A stretch of DNA of 64,000 nt from Escherichia ruysiae (GCF_902498915.1 NZ_CABVLQ010000001.1), one strand, 5' to 3'. Positions 9,121-18,985 are shown, counted from the stretch's first letter. Notes: generated by a model not told the origin, from the sequence alone. Made by a program: numbers and translations.

Positions 9121-10881
9121 TCAGTTAGCGATGAAACGCTTCTCGTCTGTCAGCACTTGCAATAACAAACTTAACTGTGGTTTTTCGTCTTTCACTCTTT
9201 CGCCACGTAAGTTGTAAGTGCGGTATTTACCGTTATTGTTCAGTACCAGCGTCATTTTCGGGGTGGTAATTGCCAGCGTATCGTTATTCGCCGCAGTCAC
9301 CCAGTAATGACGGCGCTCAGGGTTGAACAAATCCTGACCTTGCGAATATTCGCTCGCTGGTGTGCTGACGTGTAGCAGACGTTGCATCAGCGTGGTCATC
9401 AGATCGGTATGGTCGGTCAGGGTATTAATTCGCTGTGCCGGTGTGCCTGGCCAGTGAATCACTAACGGCACCTGAAGATGACCGTGGGACCAGTCAAAGG
9501 TTTCTTCCTCTTCGACCAGCGGAATGCCCCGACCGGCAGTAATAATCACCACCGTATTGTCCAGTTTGCCAGAATCACGCAGTGCATTGAGCACGCGGTT
9601 GATCTGGTCATCGACATTGCCTGCCGCCCGGCTATATTTCCGTGAAAATGCCTGCTGATTGCTGTCGTCAATGTTAGTGCCATTGAAAGAGACCCACGAG
9701 AACCAGCGATTATCTTCTTGCGCGTAGCGGCTCAGCCAGTTGATCCACTGTGTGGCAGTCTGCTCATCGGATTGCGTGCGAACGCTCGGCATTGAGAAGT
9801 CTGACAACAATGCCTGACGATACAACGGGCTGGTAAAGCCATCGGATGAGAATAGCCCCAGTTGATAGCCTTGCTGGTTAAGCGCGGTAATTAATGCCGC
9901 AGGTGTACGGGTCGACAGAATGCCGTCCATATAACTTGGCGATATGCCATAGAACAGGCCAAAGATGCCGTTGTCGGTCGTGTTGCCGGAACTCATATGG
10001 CGCGTGAACGAAATATTTTGTTCCGCAAAGCCTGCCAGCGCAGGCATCTGCTTCTCAAAGCGTGAGTAGTTCAGGCCATCGACAGTAATCAGCAAGACGT
10101 TTTGCCCGGTGCCCATATCGCGGTAGCGCAGTTCGCTTAACGGATACTGTACGGAAACAGCATCTGGATTGCCTTGCTCAATAAGACGGCGTTGATACTC
10201 TTGTGCATCAAGCAAGCCATGCTTCTCAAGAAAACGTCGCGCCGTCATCGGGTACGAAAGCGGCAGGTTGGCGCGCTGCATGGTGATCGGGCGATAGAAG
10301 TTAGCATCGGCCCAAATATAAACCACATGCGAGGCAATAAAGGCGATGAATAAGAATGCGGCCAGCGGACGGGCGAAGCGCCGACGACGTGTCAGGCTGC
10401 GCAGCTTTTGCCAGCTCCACGTCGCAAATACCAGTTCAAGCAATAATATTACCGGCACACTGATGAACATCAGCTGCCAGTCGCGCGCCATCTCATTTTC
10501 GTCCGGGTTGATAACCAACTGCCAGACGATGGGATTAAGATGGAGATGGAAACGGGTAAAGACTTCGCTATCGATCAGTAATAGCGTCATTCCCGCTGTT
10601 GCCAGAATGACGGACAAAAACCTCATCAGCCTCTGGGAGCCGACAATAAAGGTCAGCGGGAAGAGGATCAGCAAATAGGTGGCGAACACCAGGAAGCTGA
10701 AATGACCGATAATGCTTACGTAGGAATAAATACGACCCGCAAGCGTTGTCGGCCAGTCGGCGATAAACAGGTAACGGCTGCCAATGACGAGCGAAAGCAG
10801 AATATTGAACAGTGCAAACCAGTGCCCCCAACTGACCATCTGGGAGACTTTTTCACGGTAGCGCTGACGATGAGTTACCAT
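9121..10881 (-). CDS. yejM: Inner-membrane LPS-synthesis regulator YejM (PbgA/LapC)
   Basis: Essential inner-membrane protein with five N-terminal helices (within about residues 15-190) and a C-terminal periplasmic domain of the sulfatase/alkaline-phosphatase fold (from about residue 240; LLITVDGLNYSRF). Family knowledge: it senses periplasmic LPS and controls LpxC proteolysis through LapB and FtsH; cardiolipin binding has also been reported. The sulfatase active-site nucleophile motif is not the classical C/S-x-P-x-R, in line with a non-enzymatic role. The length of 586 aa equals the E. coli protein. It lies downstream of yejL on the same strand with a 19-nt gap. Confidence 0.96.
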   Translation of the reverse strand: MVTHRQRYREKVSQMVSWGHWFALFNILLSLVIGSRYLFIADWPTTLAGRIYSYVSIIGHFSFLVFATYLLILFPLTFIVGSQRLMRFLSVILATAGMTLLLIDSEVFTRFHLHLNPIVWQLVINPDENEMARDWQLMFISVPVILLLELVFATWSWQKLRSLTRRRRFARPLAAFLFIAFIASHVVYIWADANFYRPITMQRANLPLSYPMTARRFLEKHGLLDAQEYQRRLIEQGNPDAVSVQYPLSELRYRDMGTGQNVLLITVDGLNYSRFEKQMPALAGFAEQNISFTRHMSSGNTTDNGIFGLFYGISPSYMDGILSTRTPAALITALNQQGYQLGLFSSDGFTSPLYRQALLSDFSMPSVRTQSDEQTATQWINWLSRYAQEDNRWFSWVSFNGTNIDDSNQQAFSRKYSRAAGNVDDQINRVLNALRDSGKLDNTVVIITAGRGIPLVEEEETFDWSHGHLQVPLVIHWPGTPAQRINTLTDHTDLMTTLMQRLLHVSTPASEYSQGQDLFNPERRHYWVTAANNDTLAITTPKMTLVLNNNGKYRTYNLRGERVKDEKPQLSLLLQVLTDEKRFIAN

Positions 10882-10900
10882 AACCTGTTATCTGTTTCCC

Positions 10901-11128
10901 TTAGTGCGCTTTGTCTTCGTTGATAGAGGACTGTAAGGCGCGGGCAAAAGAGTTGGCAATCGCCTGGCGCTGAGCCGGGGCAATGCTGGTGTTGATAAGG
11001 TTGGTGACCATATTGCCTAACACCATCAGGGAAAGGTCGGTCGGAGCCTTATGTTTTTCCAGTACGTTGAGCAGCTCTGCGAGCAATTGTTCAACCTGTT
11101 CATCACTGTAGCGGGAAATTTGTGGCAT
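10901..11128 (-). CDS. yejL: DUF1414 family protein YejL
   Basis: Small 75-aa soluble protein of unknown function, conserved in gammaproteobacteria (UPF0352). It is alpha-helical in appearance, with no signal peptide or membrane segment. It is the upstream gene of a probable yejL-yejM pair and is divergent from yejK, from which it is separated by 181 nt. The sequence gives no direct clue to function. Confidence 0.93.
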
Positions 11129-11309
11129 AAATCGAAATCAGTTAGTTGATGAAAGGGCAACATATTACCGTAGCAACGGTTTTTTTTCTGCTTTTTTATA
11201 CTTTAAATCATTCGCGTTACGCCACCTTCTGTAAAATGACCGCCATCTTTTATTGCGTCGCTTAACCAGCGGTGGTTGAATACCGCCCGGTCTAAAAGGA
11301 GAGTTTATC

Positions 11310-12317
11310 ATGAGTCTGGATATCAACCAGATTGCTCTGCACCAGCTTATCAAGCGTGATGAGCAGAACCTTGAGCTGGTGCTGCGCGATTCATTGCTGG
11401 AACCGACGGAAACCGTCGTTGAGATGGTGGCGGAGCTGCATCGTGTCTATAGCGCCAAGAATAAAGCCTACGGTTTGTTTAGCGAGGAAAGTGAACTGGC
11501 GCAGACGCTGCGCTTACAGCGTCAGGGCGAAGAAGACTTTCTGGCATTTAGTCGGGCAGCAACTGGTCGCCTGCGTGACGAACTGGCGAAATATCCTTTT
11601 GCTGACGGCGGCTTCGTGCTGTTTTGTCACTATCGCTATCTGGCGGTTGAGTATTTGCTGATTTGCGTACTGAACAATTTAAGCAGTATGCGCGTTAACG
11701 AAAACCTCGACATCAACCCAACCCATTATCTCGATATTAATCATGCTGATATCGTTGCGCGTATCGATTTGACCGAGTGGGAAACCAATCCAGAATCGAC
11801 CCGTTATCTCACTTTCCTGAAAGGGCGAGTAGGGCGCAAAGTGGCTGATTTCTTTATGGACTTCCTCGGTGCCAGCGAAGGATTGAATGCGAAAGCGCAA
11901 AACCGTGGACTGTTACAGGCGGTCGATGACTTTACCGCCGAAGCGCAACTGGATAAAGCAGAACGGCAGAACGTTCGCCAGCAGGTTTATAGCTACTGTA
12001 ATGAGCAATTGCAGGCGGGCGAAGAGATCGAGCTGGAGTCGCTGTCGAAAGAACTGGCGGGCGTCAGCGAAGTGAGCTTCACGGAATTTGCGGCTGAAAA
12101 AGGCTATGAACTGGAAGAGAGCTTCCCGGCAGATCGTAGCACGCTGCGTCAGTTGACTAAGTTTGCCGGTAGCGGTGGTGGCTTAACCATCAACTTTGAT
12201 GCAATGCTGTTAGGCGAACGGATTTTCTGGGACCCGGCGACCGATACCCTGACCATTAAGGGCACGCCGCCGAACTTGCGCGATCAGCTTCAGCGCCGGA
12301 CGTCTGGCGGTAATTAA
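11310..12317 (+). CDS. yejK: Nucleoid-associated protein YejK (NdpA)
   Basis: 37-kDa nucleoid-associated protein family (335 aa), soluble, reported to bind DNA and to interact with topoisomerases (family knowledge). The N terminus MSLDINQIALHQL and the AQNRGLLQAVDDF region are typical. An AAGGAGAG Shine-Dalgarno lies just before the ATG at 11310. It is divergent from yejL and is followed by a BIME and the bidirectional rplY terminator. Confidence 0.95.
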   Translation: MSLDINQIALHQLIKRDEQNLELVLRDSLLEPTETVVEMVAELHRVYSAKNKAYGLFSEESELAQTLRLQRQGEEDFLAFSRAATGRLRDELAKYPFADGGFVLFCHYRYLAVEYLLICVLNNLSSMRVNENLDINPTHYLDINHADIVARIDLTEWETNPESTRYLTFLKGRVGRKVADFFMDFLGASEGLNAKAQNRGLLQAVDDFTAEAQLDKAERQNVRQQVYSYCNEQLQAGEEIELESLSKELAGVSEVSFTEFAAEKGYELEESFPADRSTLRQLTKFAGSGGGLTINFDAMLLGERIFWDPATDTLTIKGTPPNLRDQLQRRTSGGN

Positions 12318-12336
12318 TCGGTTTTACGTAATGAAT

Positions 12337-12423
12337 GCCAGATGCGGCGTGACGCCTTCTCTGGCCTGCAAATAACGGTAATACCTGTATGCCTGATAAG
12401 ACGCACTGCGTCGCATCAGGCAT
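12337..12423. repeat. REP/BIME element between yejK and rplY
   Basis: Two inverted REP units: TGCCAGATGCGGCGTGACGC at 12337, and TGCCTGATAAGACGCACTGC at 12390 running to GCGTCGCATCAGGCA. It lies between convergent genes, just upstream of the shared terminator. Confidence 0.88.
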
Positions 12424-12436
12424 AATCTGCGGATAC

Positions 12437-12464
12437 AAAAAACCCCGCCGGAGCGGGGTTTTTT
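12437..12464. terminator. Bidirectional terminator between yejK and rplY
   Basis: GC-rich stem AACCCCGC/GCGGGGTT with a CGGA loop, flanked by A6 and T6 runs. It can stop both the plus-strand yejK and the minus-strand rplY transcripts. Confidence 0.92.
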
Positions 12465-12480
12465 ACAACTTATTCAGCAA

Positions 12481-12765
12481 TTAAGCGCGAACGAAGTCGA
12501 TGTGCTGCAGCTTCGGTTTGTACGGGTGACGCTGTACATCCTGAGCTTTAACTTTGATTTCTTTACCGTCAACAACGATGGTCAGAACTTCGCTGTAGAA
12601 TTCAGCTTTAACTTGCATGTTCATGACTTTGTCGTGATCCAGCTCGATAGCCAGCGGCGCTTCTTTGCCACCGTAGATGATTGCCGGGAACTTGTTAGCG
12701 GCACGCAGGCGGCGGCTCGCACCCTTACCCTGCTCTTTACGTACTTCTGCGTTAATAGTAAACAT
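12481..12765 (-). CDS. rplY: 50S ribosomal protein L25
   Basis: The short form of L25 (94 aa), which binds 5S rRNA in the large subunit; it lacks the C-terminal CTC extension of longer L25 homologues. The start is ATG 12765 (MFTINAEVRKEQGKGASRRLR), preceded by an AGAGAAAG Shine-Dalgarno. The longer open frame to 12861 adds a cysteine-rich stretch unlike any L25, so I rejected it. Family knowledge: L25 represses its own translation by binding a 5S-like structure in the leader. Confidence 0.97.
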   Translation of the reverse strand: MFTINAEVRKEQGKGASRRLRAANKFPAIIYGGKEAPLAIELDHDKVMNMQVKAEFYSEVLTIVVDGKEIKVKAQDVQRHPYKPKLQHIDFVRA

Positions 12766-12889
12766 TTCTTTCTCTCTTAAATTAATCCTGCTACAGGCGA
12801 CCCAGCAACAGGTAAGTGATCTGCTTTGCGTATGCAAAAGCGGGCGAGATTCTATACTCAATCGCCTTATACATCAATCAAAACTACCA

Positions 12890-14650
12890 TTAACCGCGTA
12901 ATTCATGCGCCCGACGAAAACGACCTTCGTAATCGAACACTTTTTCACGCACTTGCCAGTACTGACCTTTCATGCGGGCAACAACAAAATCCGGATGGCG
13001 CAATAAGGCTTGCTGGGCGAGGATATCGGCGGCGGTTATCCAGCGCAGAGGGATGCCCGGTGTGCGCGTATGCGGGCGGATAAAAAGTTGTTCGAAGGCG
13101 GTACGCTGGGCGGGCGTTTGTAGACGGAAACGCTCACTCACATCCGCTCCGTCTTCATCGTAATAGGTAATTTTCAACCATTCGCCTTTCTCATCGTGAC
13201 CATGCTGCAAAGACATGCCGCTACAGCGTAATACCAGCGCGTCTTTGAGTCGTAGCGCCGCTTTTAACATGTCGTCTGGATCAACCAGTACCGTGTCACA
13301 TTCGCGGCATCGTCGGGCGGCAATATCGTTTTCCGCGTTACATTGTGGGCAATTTTTAAAACGGAAACGGAAGTCACACTGTTCGCGATGACCGTCGTCA
13401 TCTTCAAACCACCCCTGACAGCGACGACCAAAGTGTTCAATCAATGTACCGTCGGCGGTCGTTTTGCCCCAGAAGGTGTTGGCAAAACCGCAGGCAGGGC
13501 AGAAAACCTGTACCGGGACGTTGTCACTTTTGCCTTTTGGTGTACCGACCTCCGGCGCGTAGAGATCGTGAGGATTACCCGCATAATCAAGAATTAAGCA
13601 ATCAGTCTTGCCGGGAGCCAGACGCAGACCGCGCCCGACAATTTGTTGGTAAAGACTCACCGATTCGGTAGGGCGCAGAATAGCAATAAGATCGACGTGC
13701 GGGGCGTCAAATCCGGTGGTCAGTACCGCGACGTTGACCAGATAGCGAAAACGCTGGGCTTTAAAATCTTCAATTAATACATCACGTTCAGCGCCGGGTG
13801 TGTCACCGGTAATGAGTGCTGCATCTTCGGCGGGCAGCAATCCCACAATCTCTTTTGCGTGTTCAACCGTCGCGGCGAAAATCATCACCCCTTTGCGCGT
13901 TGCGGCGAACTCCATAATCTGGCTGATGATGTGCGGCGTAATACGTTGTTGTTTTTTCAGCTCGCGGTTGAGATCGGCTTCGCTGAACAGCCCATTACTC
14001 TGTGCCTGCAAGCGGCTGAAATCGTATTGCACTACCGGCATATCAAGCCGTTCTGGTGGCGTCAGATAGCCGTGTTTAATCATATAACGCAGCGGCAGCT
14101 CATAAATGCAGTCACGGAAAAGGGCTTTCTCGTCGCCACGTACCATGCCGTGATAATGGAACTGGTAGATCCAGCCTTTGCCCAGCCGAAAAGGCGTGGC
14201 GGTCAGCCCCAACAGGCGTAAGTGGGGATTCACTTTTGTCAGGTGAGTAAGGATTTGCTGATACTGGCTCTCTTCATCGTCGCCAATGCGGTGGCATTCA
14301 TCGACAATCAACAGCGAAAATTCACCCTGAAAGGCATCGAGATTGCGTGCGACCGACTGCACGCTGCCAAACACCACTTTACCGTGGCTCTCTTTGCGCT
14401 TCAGCCCGGCGGCAAAAATATCGGCTTCCAGCCCCAGCGCCTGATATTTTGCATGGTTTTGCGCCACCAGCTCTTTGACGTGCGCCAGCACCAGCACGCG
14501 ACCACGCGCCAGCCGTGCCAGTTCCGCTATCACCAGGCTTTTACCTGCACCAGTAGGCAGCACGATAACGGCAGGAGTTTTATGACGACGAAAATGGTTG
14601 AGCGTGGCATCCACGGCTTCTTGCTGATATGGACGGAGTGTAAAAATCAT
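12890..14650 (-). CDS. radD: DNA repair helicase-like ATPase RadD (YejH)
   Basis: Superfamily 2 helicase-like protein (586 aa) involved in recombination-dependent repair of double-strand breaks and in processing recombination intermediates. Motif I is PTGAGKS (near residue 38), motif II DECH (VDECHRIGDD), motif III LGLTATPFRLG, and motif VI is around QIVGRGLRLAPGK. A C-terminal cysteine cluster (CPACGF, CPQCNAENDIAARRCREC) suggests a zinc-binding element. It is divergent from rsuA, whose start is about 150 nt away. Confidence 0.95.
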   Translation of the reverse strand: MIFTLRPYQQEAVDATLNHFRRHKTPAVIVLPTGAGKSLVIAELARLARGRVLVLAHVKELVAQNHAKYQALGLEADIFAAGLKRKESHGKVVFGSVQSVARNLDAFQGEFSLLIVDECHRIGDDEESQYQQILTHLTKVNPHLRLLGLTATPFRLGKGWIYQFHYHGMVRGDEKALFRDCIYELPLRYMIKHGYLTPPERLDMPVVQYDFSRLQAQSNGLFSEADLNRELKKQQRITPHIISQIMEFAATRKGVMIFAATVEHAKEIVGLLPAEDAALITGDTPGAERDVLIEDFKAQRFRYLVNVAVLTTGFDAPHVDLIAILRPTESVSLYQQIVGRGLRLAPGKTDCLILDYAGNPHDLYAPEVGTPKGKSDNVPVQVFCPACGFANTFWGKTTADGTLIEHFGRRCQGWFEDDDGHREQCDFRFRFKNCPQCNAENDIAARRCRECDTVLVDPDDMLKAALRLKDALVLRCSGMSLQHGHDEKGEWLKITYYDEDGADVSERFRLQTPAQRTAFEQLFIRPHTRTPGIPLRWITAADILAQQALLRHPDFVVARMKGQYWQVREKVFDYEGRFRRAHELRG

Positions 14651-14799
14651 GGTCTCGCGTAGGTAGATTATTCTGCTAATAGTATGCCACGGATCTTTTT
14701 CTCTTGAGGGAAGTTATTAGACCGCTATACTGGGCGAACAACAGTTCAGATTTTCGGGTCATTACCCGACCTCCGTTTTTTACAGGCAAAATCACACAC

Positions 14800-15495
14800 A
14801 TGCGACTTGATAAATTTATCGCACAGCAACTCGGCGTTAGCCGTGCTATTGCCGGGCGTGAAATCCGTGCCACTCGTGTCACCGTCGATGGCGAAATCGT
14901 CCGCAATGCAGCGTTCAAACTGCTTCCTGAACATGATGTCGCTTACGATGGCAACCCGCTGGCGCAGCAACACGGCCCACGTTACTTCATGCTCAATAAG
15001 CCTCAGGGCTATGTTTGCTCCACGGACGACCCGGATCACCCAACGGTGCTCTATTTTCTGGATGAACCGGTAGCGTGGAAACTGCACGCCGCAGGGCGTC
15101 TGGATATCGATACCACCGGTCTGGTGCTGATGACAGATGATGGTCAGTGGTCGCACCGCATTACTTCTCCGCGCCATCATTGCGAGAAGACCTATCTGGT
15201 GACGCTGGAATCCCCCGTAGCTGACGATACGGCAGAGCAATTTGCTAAAGGCGTGCAGCTGCATAACGAAAAAGATCTCACTAAGCCGGCGGTGCTGGAA
15301 GTGATTACCCCAACGCAGGTTCGTCTGACCATCAGCGAAGGGCGTTATCATCAGGTGAAACGCATGTTCGCCGCCGTGGGTAACCACGTGGTTGAGCTGC
15401 ATCGTGAACGTATTGGCGGCATTACGCTGGATGCTGATTTAGCACCCGGTGAATATCGTCCGTTAACTGAAGAAGAAATTGCCAGCGTCGTCTAA
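14800..15495 (+). CDS. rsuA: 16S rRNA pseudouridine(516) synthase RsuA
   Basis: Isomerises U516 of 16S rRNA to pseudouridine. The 231-aa protein has an N-terminal S4 RNA-binding domain (MRLDKFIAQQLGVSR) and the pseudouridine synthase motif with the catalytic Asp in GRLDIDTTGLVL. I used ATG 14800, which gives the standard length and puts the S4 domain at the N terminus; a longer frame from 14704 exists but adds an unrelated tail. bcr follows after 27 nt. Confidence 0.97.
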   Translation: MRLDKFIAQQLGVSRAIAGREIRATRVTVDGEIVRNAAFKLLPEHDVAYDGNPLAQQHGPRYFMLNKPQGYVCSTDDPDHPTVLYFLDEPVAWKLHAAGRLDIDTTGLVLMTDDGQWSHRITSPRHHCEKTYLVTLESPVADDTAEQFAKGVQLHNEKDLTKPAVLEVITPTQVRLTISEGRYHQVKRMFAAVGNHVVELHRERIGGITLDADLAPGEYRPLTEEEIASVV

Positions 15496-15522
15496 CTTTT
15501 CAATGACTTTCAGGAGCCCGTT

Positions 15523-16713
15523 GTGACCACCCGACAGCATTCGTCGTTTGCTATTGTTTTTATCCTTGGCCTGCTGGCCATGTTGATGCCGCTGTCGATT
15601 GATATGTATCTGCCCGCGCTGCCAGTGATTTCTGCGCAGTTTGGTGTGCCAGCGGGCAGTACGCAGATGACCCTGAGTACCTATATTCTGGGTTTTGCGT
15701 TGGGGCAGTTAATCTACGGGCCGATGGCAGATAGCTTCGGGCGTAAGCCGGTGGTTCTTGGCGGTACGCTGGTATTTGCTGCGGCGGCGGTGGCGTGTGC
15801 ACTGGCGCAAACTATCGATCAGCTGATTGTGATGCGTTTCTTTCACGGGCTGGCAGCGGCGGCGGCCAGCGTGGTCATCAACGCCCTGATGCGCGACATC
15901 TACCCGAAAGAAGAGTTCTCGCGGATGATGTCGTTTGTCATGCTGGTAACGACCATCGCGCCTCTGATGGCGCCGATTGTTGGCGGCTGGGTGCTGGTGT
16001 GGCTGAGCTGGCATTACATTTTCTGGATCCTCGCCGTGGCGGCGATTCTGGCTTCGGCGATGATCTTCTTCCTGATCAAAGAAACGTTACCGCCGGAGCG
16101 TCGTCAGCCGTTTCACATCCGTACCACCATTGGCAACTTCGCCGCACTGTTCCGCCATAAGCGCGTCCTGAGTTATATGCTGGCCAGCGGTTTCAGCTTT
16201 GCCGGGATGTTCTCATTCTTAAGCGCCGGACCGTTTGTCTACATTGAAATTAACCACGTCGCGCCGGAAAACTTTGGTTATTACTTTGCGCTGAATATTG
16301 TTTTCTTGTTCGTGATGACCATCTTTAACAGTCGCTTTGTTCGCCGCATTGGCGCGCTGAATATGTTCCGGTCGGGGCTGTGGATTCAATTTATTATGGC
16401 AGCGTGGATGGTCATCAGTGCGCTGCTGGGGTTGGGGTTCTGGTCGCTGGTGGTTGGTGTGGCGGCGTTTGTGGGCTGCGTGTCGATGGTGTCATCCAAT
16501 GCGATGGCGGTCATTCTGGATGAGTTTCCCCATATGGCGGGAACGGCATCATCGCTGGCAGGAACCTTCCGCTTTGGTATTGGCGCCATTGTCGGTGCAT
16601 TGCTCTCCCTTGCGACCTTTAACTCCGCATGGCCGATGATCTGGTCGATTGCGTTCTGTGCGACCTGCTCCATTCTCTTCTGTCTGTACGCCAGTCGGCC
16701 GAAAAAACGGTGA
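15523..16713 (+). CDS. bcr: Bicyclomycin/sulfonamide efflux MFS transporter Bcr
   Basis: Twelve-helix drug:H+ antiporter (DHA1 family, 396 aa) that exports bicyclomycin, sulfonamides and probably L-cysteine. The MFS motif A equivalent GPMADSFGRKPV lies between helices 2 and 3. The start is a GTG at 15523 preceded by CAGGAG. It probably shares a transcript with rsuA. A weak hairpin (GGAAGC/GCTTCC, 16729-16746) plus TTTGTT follows and may end the transcript. Confidence 0.95.
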   Translation: MTTRQHSSFAIVFILGLLAMLMPLSIDMYLPALPVISAQFGVPAGSTQMTLSTYILGFALGQLIYGPMADSFGRKPVVLGGTLVFAAAAVACALAQTIDQLIVMRFFHGLAAAAASVVINALMRDIYPKEEFSRMMSFVMLVTTIAPLMAPIVGGWVLVWLSWHYIFWILAVAAILASAMIFFLIKETLPPERRQPFHIRTTIGNFAALFRHKRVLSYMLASGFSFAGMFSFLSAGPFVYIEINHVAPENFGYYFALNIVFLFVMTIFNSRFVRRIGALNMFRSGLWIQFIMAAWMVISALLGLGFWSLVVGVAAFVGCVSMVSSNAMAVILDEFPHMAGTASSLAGTFRFGIGAIVGALLSLATFNSAWPMIWSIAFCATCSILFCLYASRPKKR

Positions 16714-17046
16714 TCTATTGCACAACGGGGAAGCTAAAAGGCTTCCTTTGTTGATGCATGTCAACCACAAATCCATCATTCCCCCCGATATATGTTTATT
16801 TTATGTAAAATCAATTTATGTAAAAAGTCACATCATTGTAGTTAAAAAGGTTGAGTTAGATCGCAGAAACGGGTACATATAGCCCCGCAAACGTGACCAC
16901 GCCCGCAGATATTATTTAAATCAGAGCCATAGAGGCCACGCAGGCGAGGCATCAATCTTTACGATCTGTTTAAAGACGGGTTGTTGTTGATGTGTTAAAA
17001 TTGATGTAAACAAATTGTGAAGTAAATGTGCTTCCGGGGAAAATAA
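16714..17046. other. Intergenic region bcr-yejG (333 bp)
   Basis: AT-rich. It holds the weak bcr hairpin at 16729-16746 and presumably the yejG promoter and leader. An unusually long untranslated stretch (about 16850-17046) precedes the GTG start of yejG, with TTGATGTAAACAAATTG-type AT-rich sequence at about 17000. I see no tRNA, no convincing ORF and no clear operator. Confidence 0.6.
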
Positions 17047-17391
17047 GTGACTTCATTACAACTCTCAATCGTCCATCGACTGCCGCAGAACTATCGCTGG
17101 TCTGCTGGTTTCGCAGGTTCGAAGGTTGAACCGATTCCGCAAAATGGACCGTGCGGTGACAACAGCCTGGTGGCGCTTAAATTGCTTAGCCCGGATGGTG
17201 ATAATGCATGGTCGGTGATGTACAAACTAAGCCAGGCGTTAAGCGACATTGAAGTTCCATGCTCGGTACTGGAGTGTGAAGGTGAGCCGTGCCTGTTTGT
17301 AAATCGCCATGATGAGTTTGCGGCGACATGCCGATTGAAAAATTTTGGTGTGGCAATTGCCGAGCCCTTCTCAAATTACAATCCTTTTTAA
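17047..17391 (+). CDS. yejG: Conserved protein YejG
   Basis: A 114-aa enterobacterial protein of unknown function that starts at GTG 17047. No signal peptide or membrane helix is visible; two cysteines occur in a CSVLECEGEPC stretch. It converges with yejF: the two stop codons are only 3 nt apart and no hairpin separates them. The function cannot be inferred from the sequence. Confidence 0.9.
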   Translation: MTSLQLSIVHRLPQNYRWSAGFAGSKVEPIPQNGPCGDNSLVALKLLSPDGDNAWSVMYKLSQALSDIEVPCSVLECEGEPCLFVNRHDEFAATCRLKNFGVAIAEPFSNYNPF

Positions 17392-17394
17392 GCG

Positions 17395-18984
17395 TCAGCT
17401 TAACGCCAGTAGCTGACGCGTATACTCCTGCTGTGGTGCGGCAAATACGCGCGCGCACGGTCCTTGTTCCACCACTTCCCCCTGTCGCAGTACGATAACC
17501 TGATGACATAGCGCGCGGACGACGTGTAAATCGTGGCTGATAAACAAATAGGCCAGTTGATGCTTTTGTTGCAATGATTTCAATAGCGTCAATATTTGCG
17601 CCTGTACCGTTTTGTCGAGCGACGATGTTGGTTCATCAAGAATGATCAGTGAAGGCTTAAGAATCAACGCCCTGGCAATCGCTATGCGTTGTCGTTGCCC
17701 CCCGGAAAACTCTGCAGGATAGCGGTGGCGTGTTTCAGGATCTAACCCCACTTCATGCATCACGGCTATCACTTGTTGTTCGCGTTGTGCGGCAGAAAGC
17801 GTCGGCTGGTGAACCCGTAAGCCTTCCTCAATAATCTGCAAAACGTTGAGTCGTGGGTTGAGCGAGGAGTTTGGATCCTGAAATACCACCTGAATGCGAT
17901 GACGAATAGGTAACAGCTGGCGGCGATTTAAATTTTGCAATGGCTGACCGTCAAAGACGATGCTGCCCTGAGAGTTAATCAGTCGCAGCAGCGCCAGTCC
18001 TGTCGTGCTTTTCCCGGAACCGGACTCGCCCACTAAACCCAGCGTTTCACCTGCTCGTAGCGTAAAACTGATGTCTTTCACTACCACGTTATGATCGACA
18101 ACGCGTTTCAAAATCCCTTTGCGAATGGGGAAGGCAACCTGAAGCTGTTCAACATCAAGCAGCGTTGAGGCTGGTTCTGGCAACGGCACCGGGTCGCCTG
18201 ACGGCTCGCTGTTGAGTAGCTTTTGCGTGTAAGGATGAACAGGAGAGGCAAATAGCGCAGTGGCGTTATTTTGCTCCACGCAGTGACCGTTTTGCATCAC
18301 TGCCACGCGGTGAGCCAGTTTTCTGACGATGCTGAGGTTATGAGTAATAAACAGCATCCCCATATTCAGTTCATGTTGCAGTTCGCGCAACAACTGTAAA
18401 ATCTGCGCCTGGACAGAGACGTCCAGTGCGGTAGTCGGTTCATCGGCAATTAATAATTCCGGGCGCGTTAATAGCGCCATTGCAATCATCACCCGCTGGC
18501 GTTCGCCGCCTGAGAGCTGATGAGGGTAATCTGCCAGTCGTTTTGCTGCCTGACGGATACCGACGCGATCAAGGCAATTTAATATCTCGCCACGTGCCGC
18601 TTCTCGTCGCATCCCGCGATGGAGTGAAAGCACTTCATAAAGCTGTTTTTCCAGAGTATGCAATGGATTTAACGACACCATTGGCTCCTGGAAGATCATG
18701 GCTACCTTATTACCGCGTACGCCGCGCAACGTTTGCTCGCTGGCATGAAGTAGCGATTCGCCATGAAAACGAATATCTCCAGCAAGATATTCTACCGGCG
18801 GGGAAGGGAGCAGACGTAAAATCGACAGCGCAGTAACGCTCTTGCCAGAACCTGACTCGCCCACCAGCGCCAGCGTTTCGCCAGCCTCAATCTGTAGTGA
18901 AACATCATTCACTACGGTACGGACAGTTTGCTGATGGCGAAAACCCACCGACAAGTTTTCAATCGCTAACAGAGTTTGCGTCAT
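17395..18984 (-). CDS. yejF: Peptide ABC transporter, fused ATPase subunit YejF
   Basis: Energises the YejABEF oligopeptide importer, known for uptake of microcin C-type peptide-nucleotides. The 529-aa protein holds two ABC domains in tandem: first Walker A GESGSGKS with signature LSGGERQR, second Walker A GESGSGKS with signature FSGGQRQR, and two intact Walker B motifs (LLIADEPT, LIILDEPT). I chose ATG 18984 (MTQTLLAI), one base after the yejE stop, over a start 16 codons upstream that would overlap yejE. It is the last gene of the yejABEF operon. Confidence 0.96.
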   Translation of the reverse strand: MTQTLLAIENLSVGFRHQQTVRTVVNDVSLQIEAGETLALVGESGSGKSVTALSILRLLPSPPVEYLAGDIRFHGESLLHASEQTLRGVRGNKVAMIFQEPMVSLNPLHTLEKQLYEVLSLHRGMRREAARGEILNCLDRVGIRQAAKRLADYPHQLSGGERQRVMIAMALLTRPELLIADEPTTALDVSVQAQILQLLRELQHELNMGMLFITHNLSIVRKLAHRVAVMQNGHCVEQNNATALFASPVHPYTQKLLNSEPSGDPVPLPEPASTLLDVEQLQVAFPIRKGILKRVVDHNVVVKDISFTLRAGETLGLVGESGSGKSTTGLALLRLINSQGSIVFDGQPLQNLNRRQLLPIRHRIQVVFQDPNSSLNPRLNVLQIIEEGLRVHQPTLSAAQREQQVIAVMHEVGLDPETRHRYPAEFSGGQRQRIAIARALILKPSLIILDEPTSSLDKTVQAQILTLLKSLQQKHQLAYLFISHDLHVVRALCHQVIVLRQGEVVEQGPCARVFAAPQQEYTRQLLALS

Positions 18985-18985
18985 A

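Noticed and set aside
9121..10881. YejM as an active sulfatase
   Set aside because: The fold is sulfatase-like, but the classical C/S-x-P-x-R activation motif is not found; the known role is LPS homeostasis.
14746..15402. Antisense open frame of about 218 codons opposite rsuA
   Set aside because: Complement of a strongly conserved gene, with no start context and no recognisable domain.
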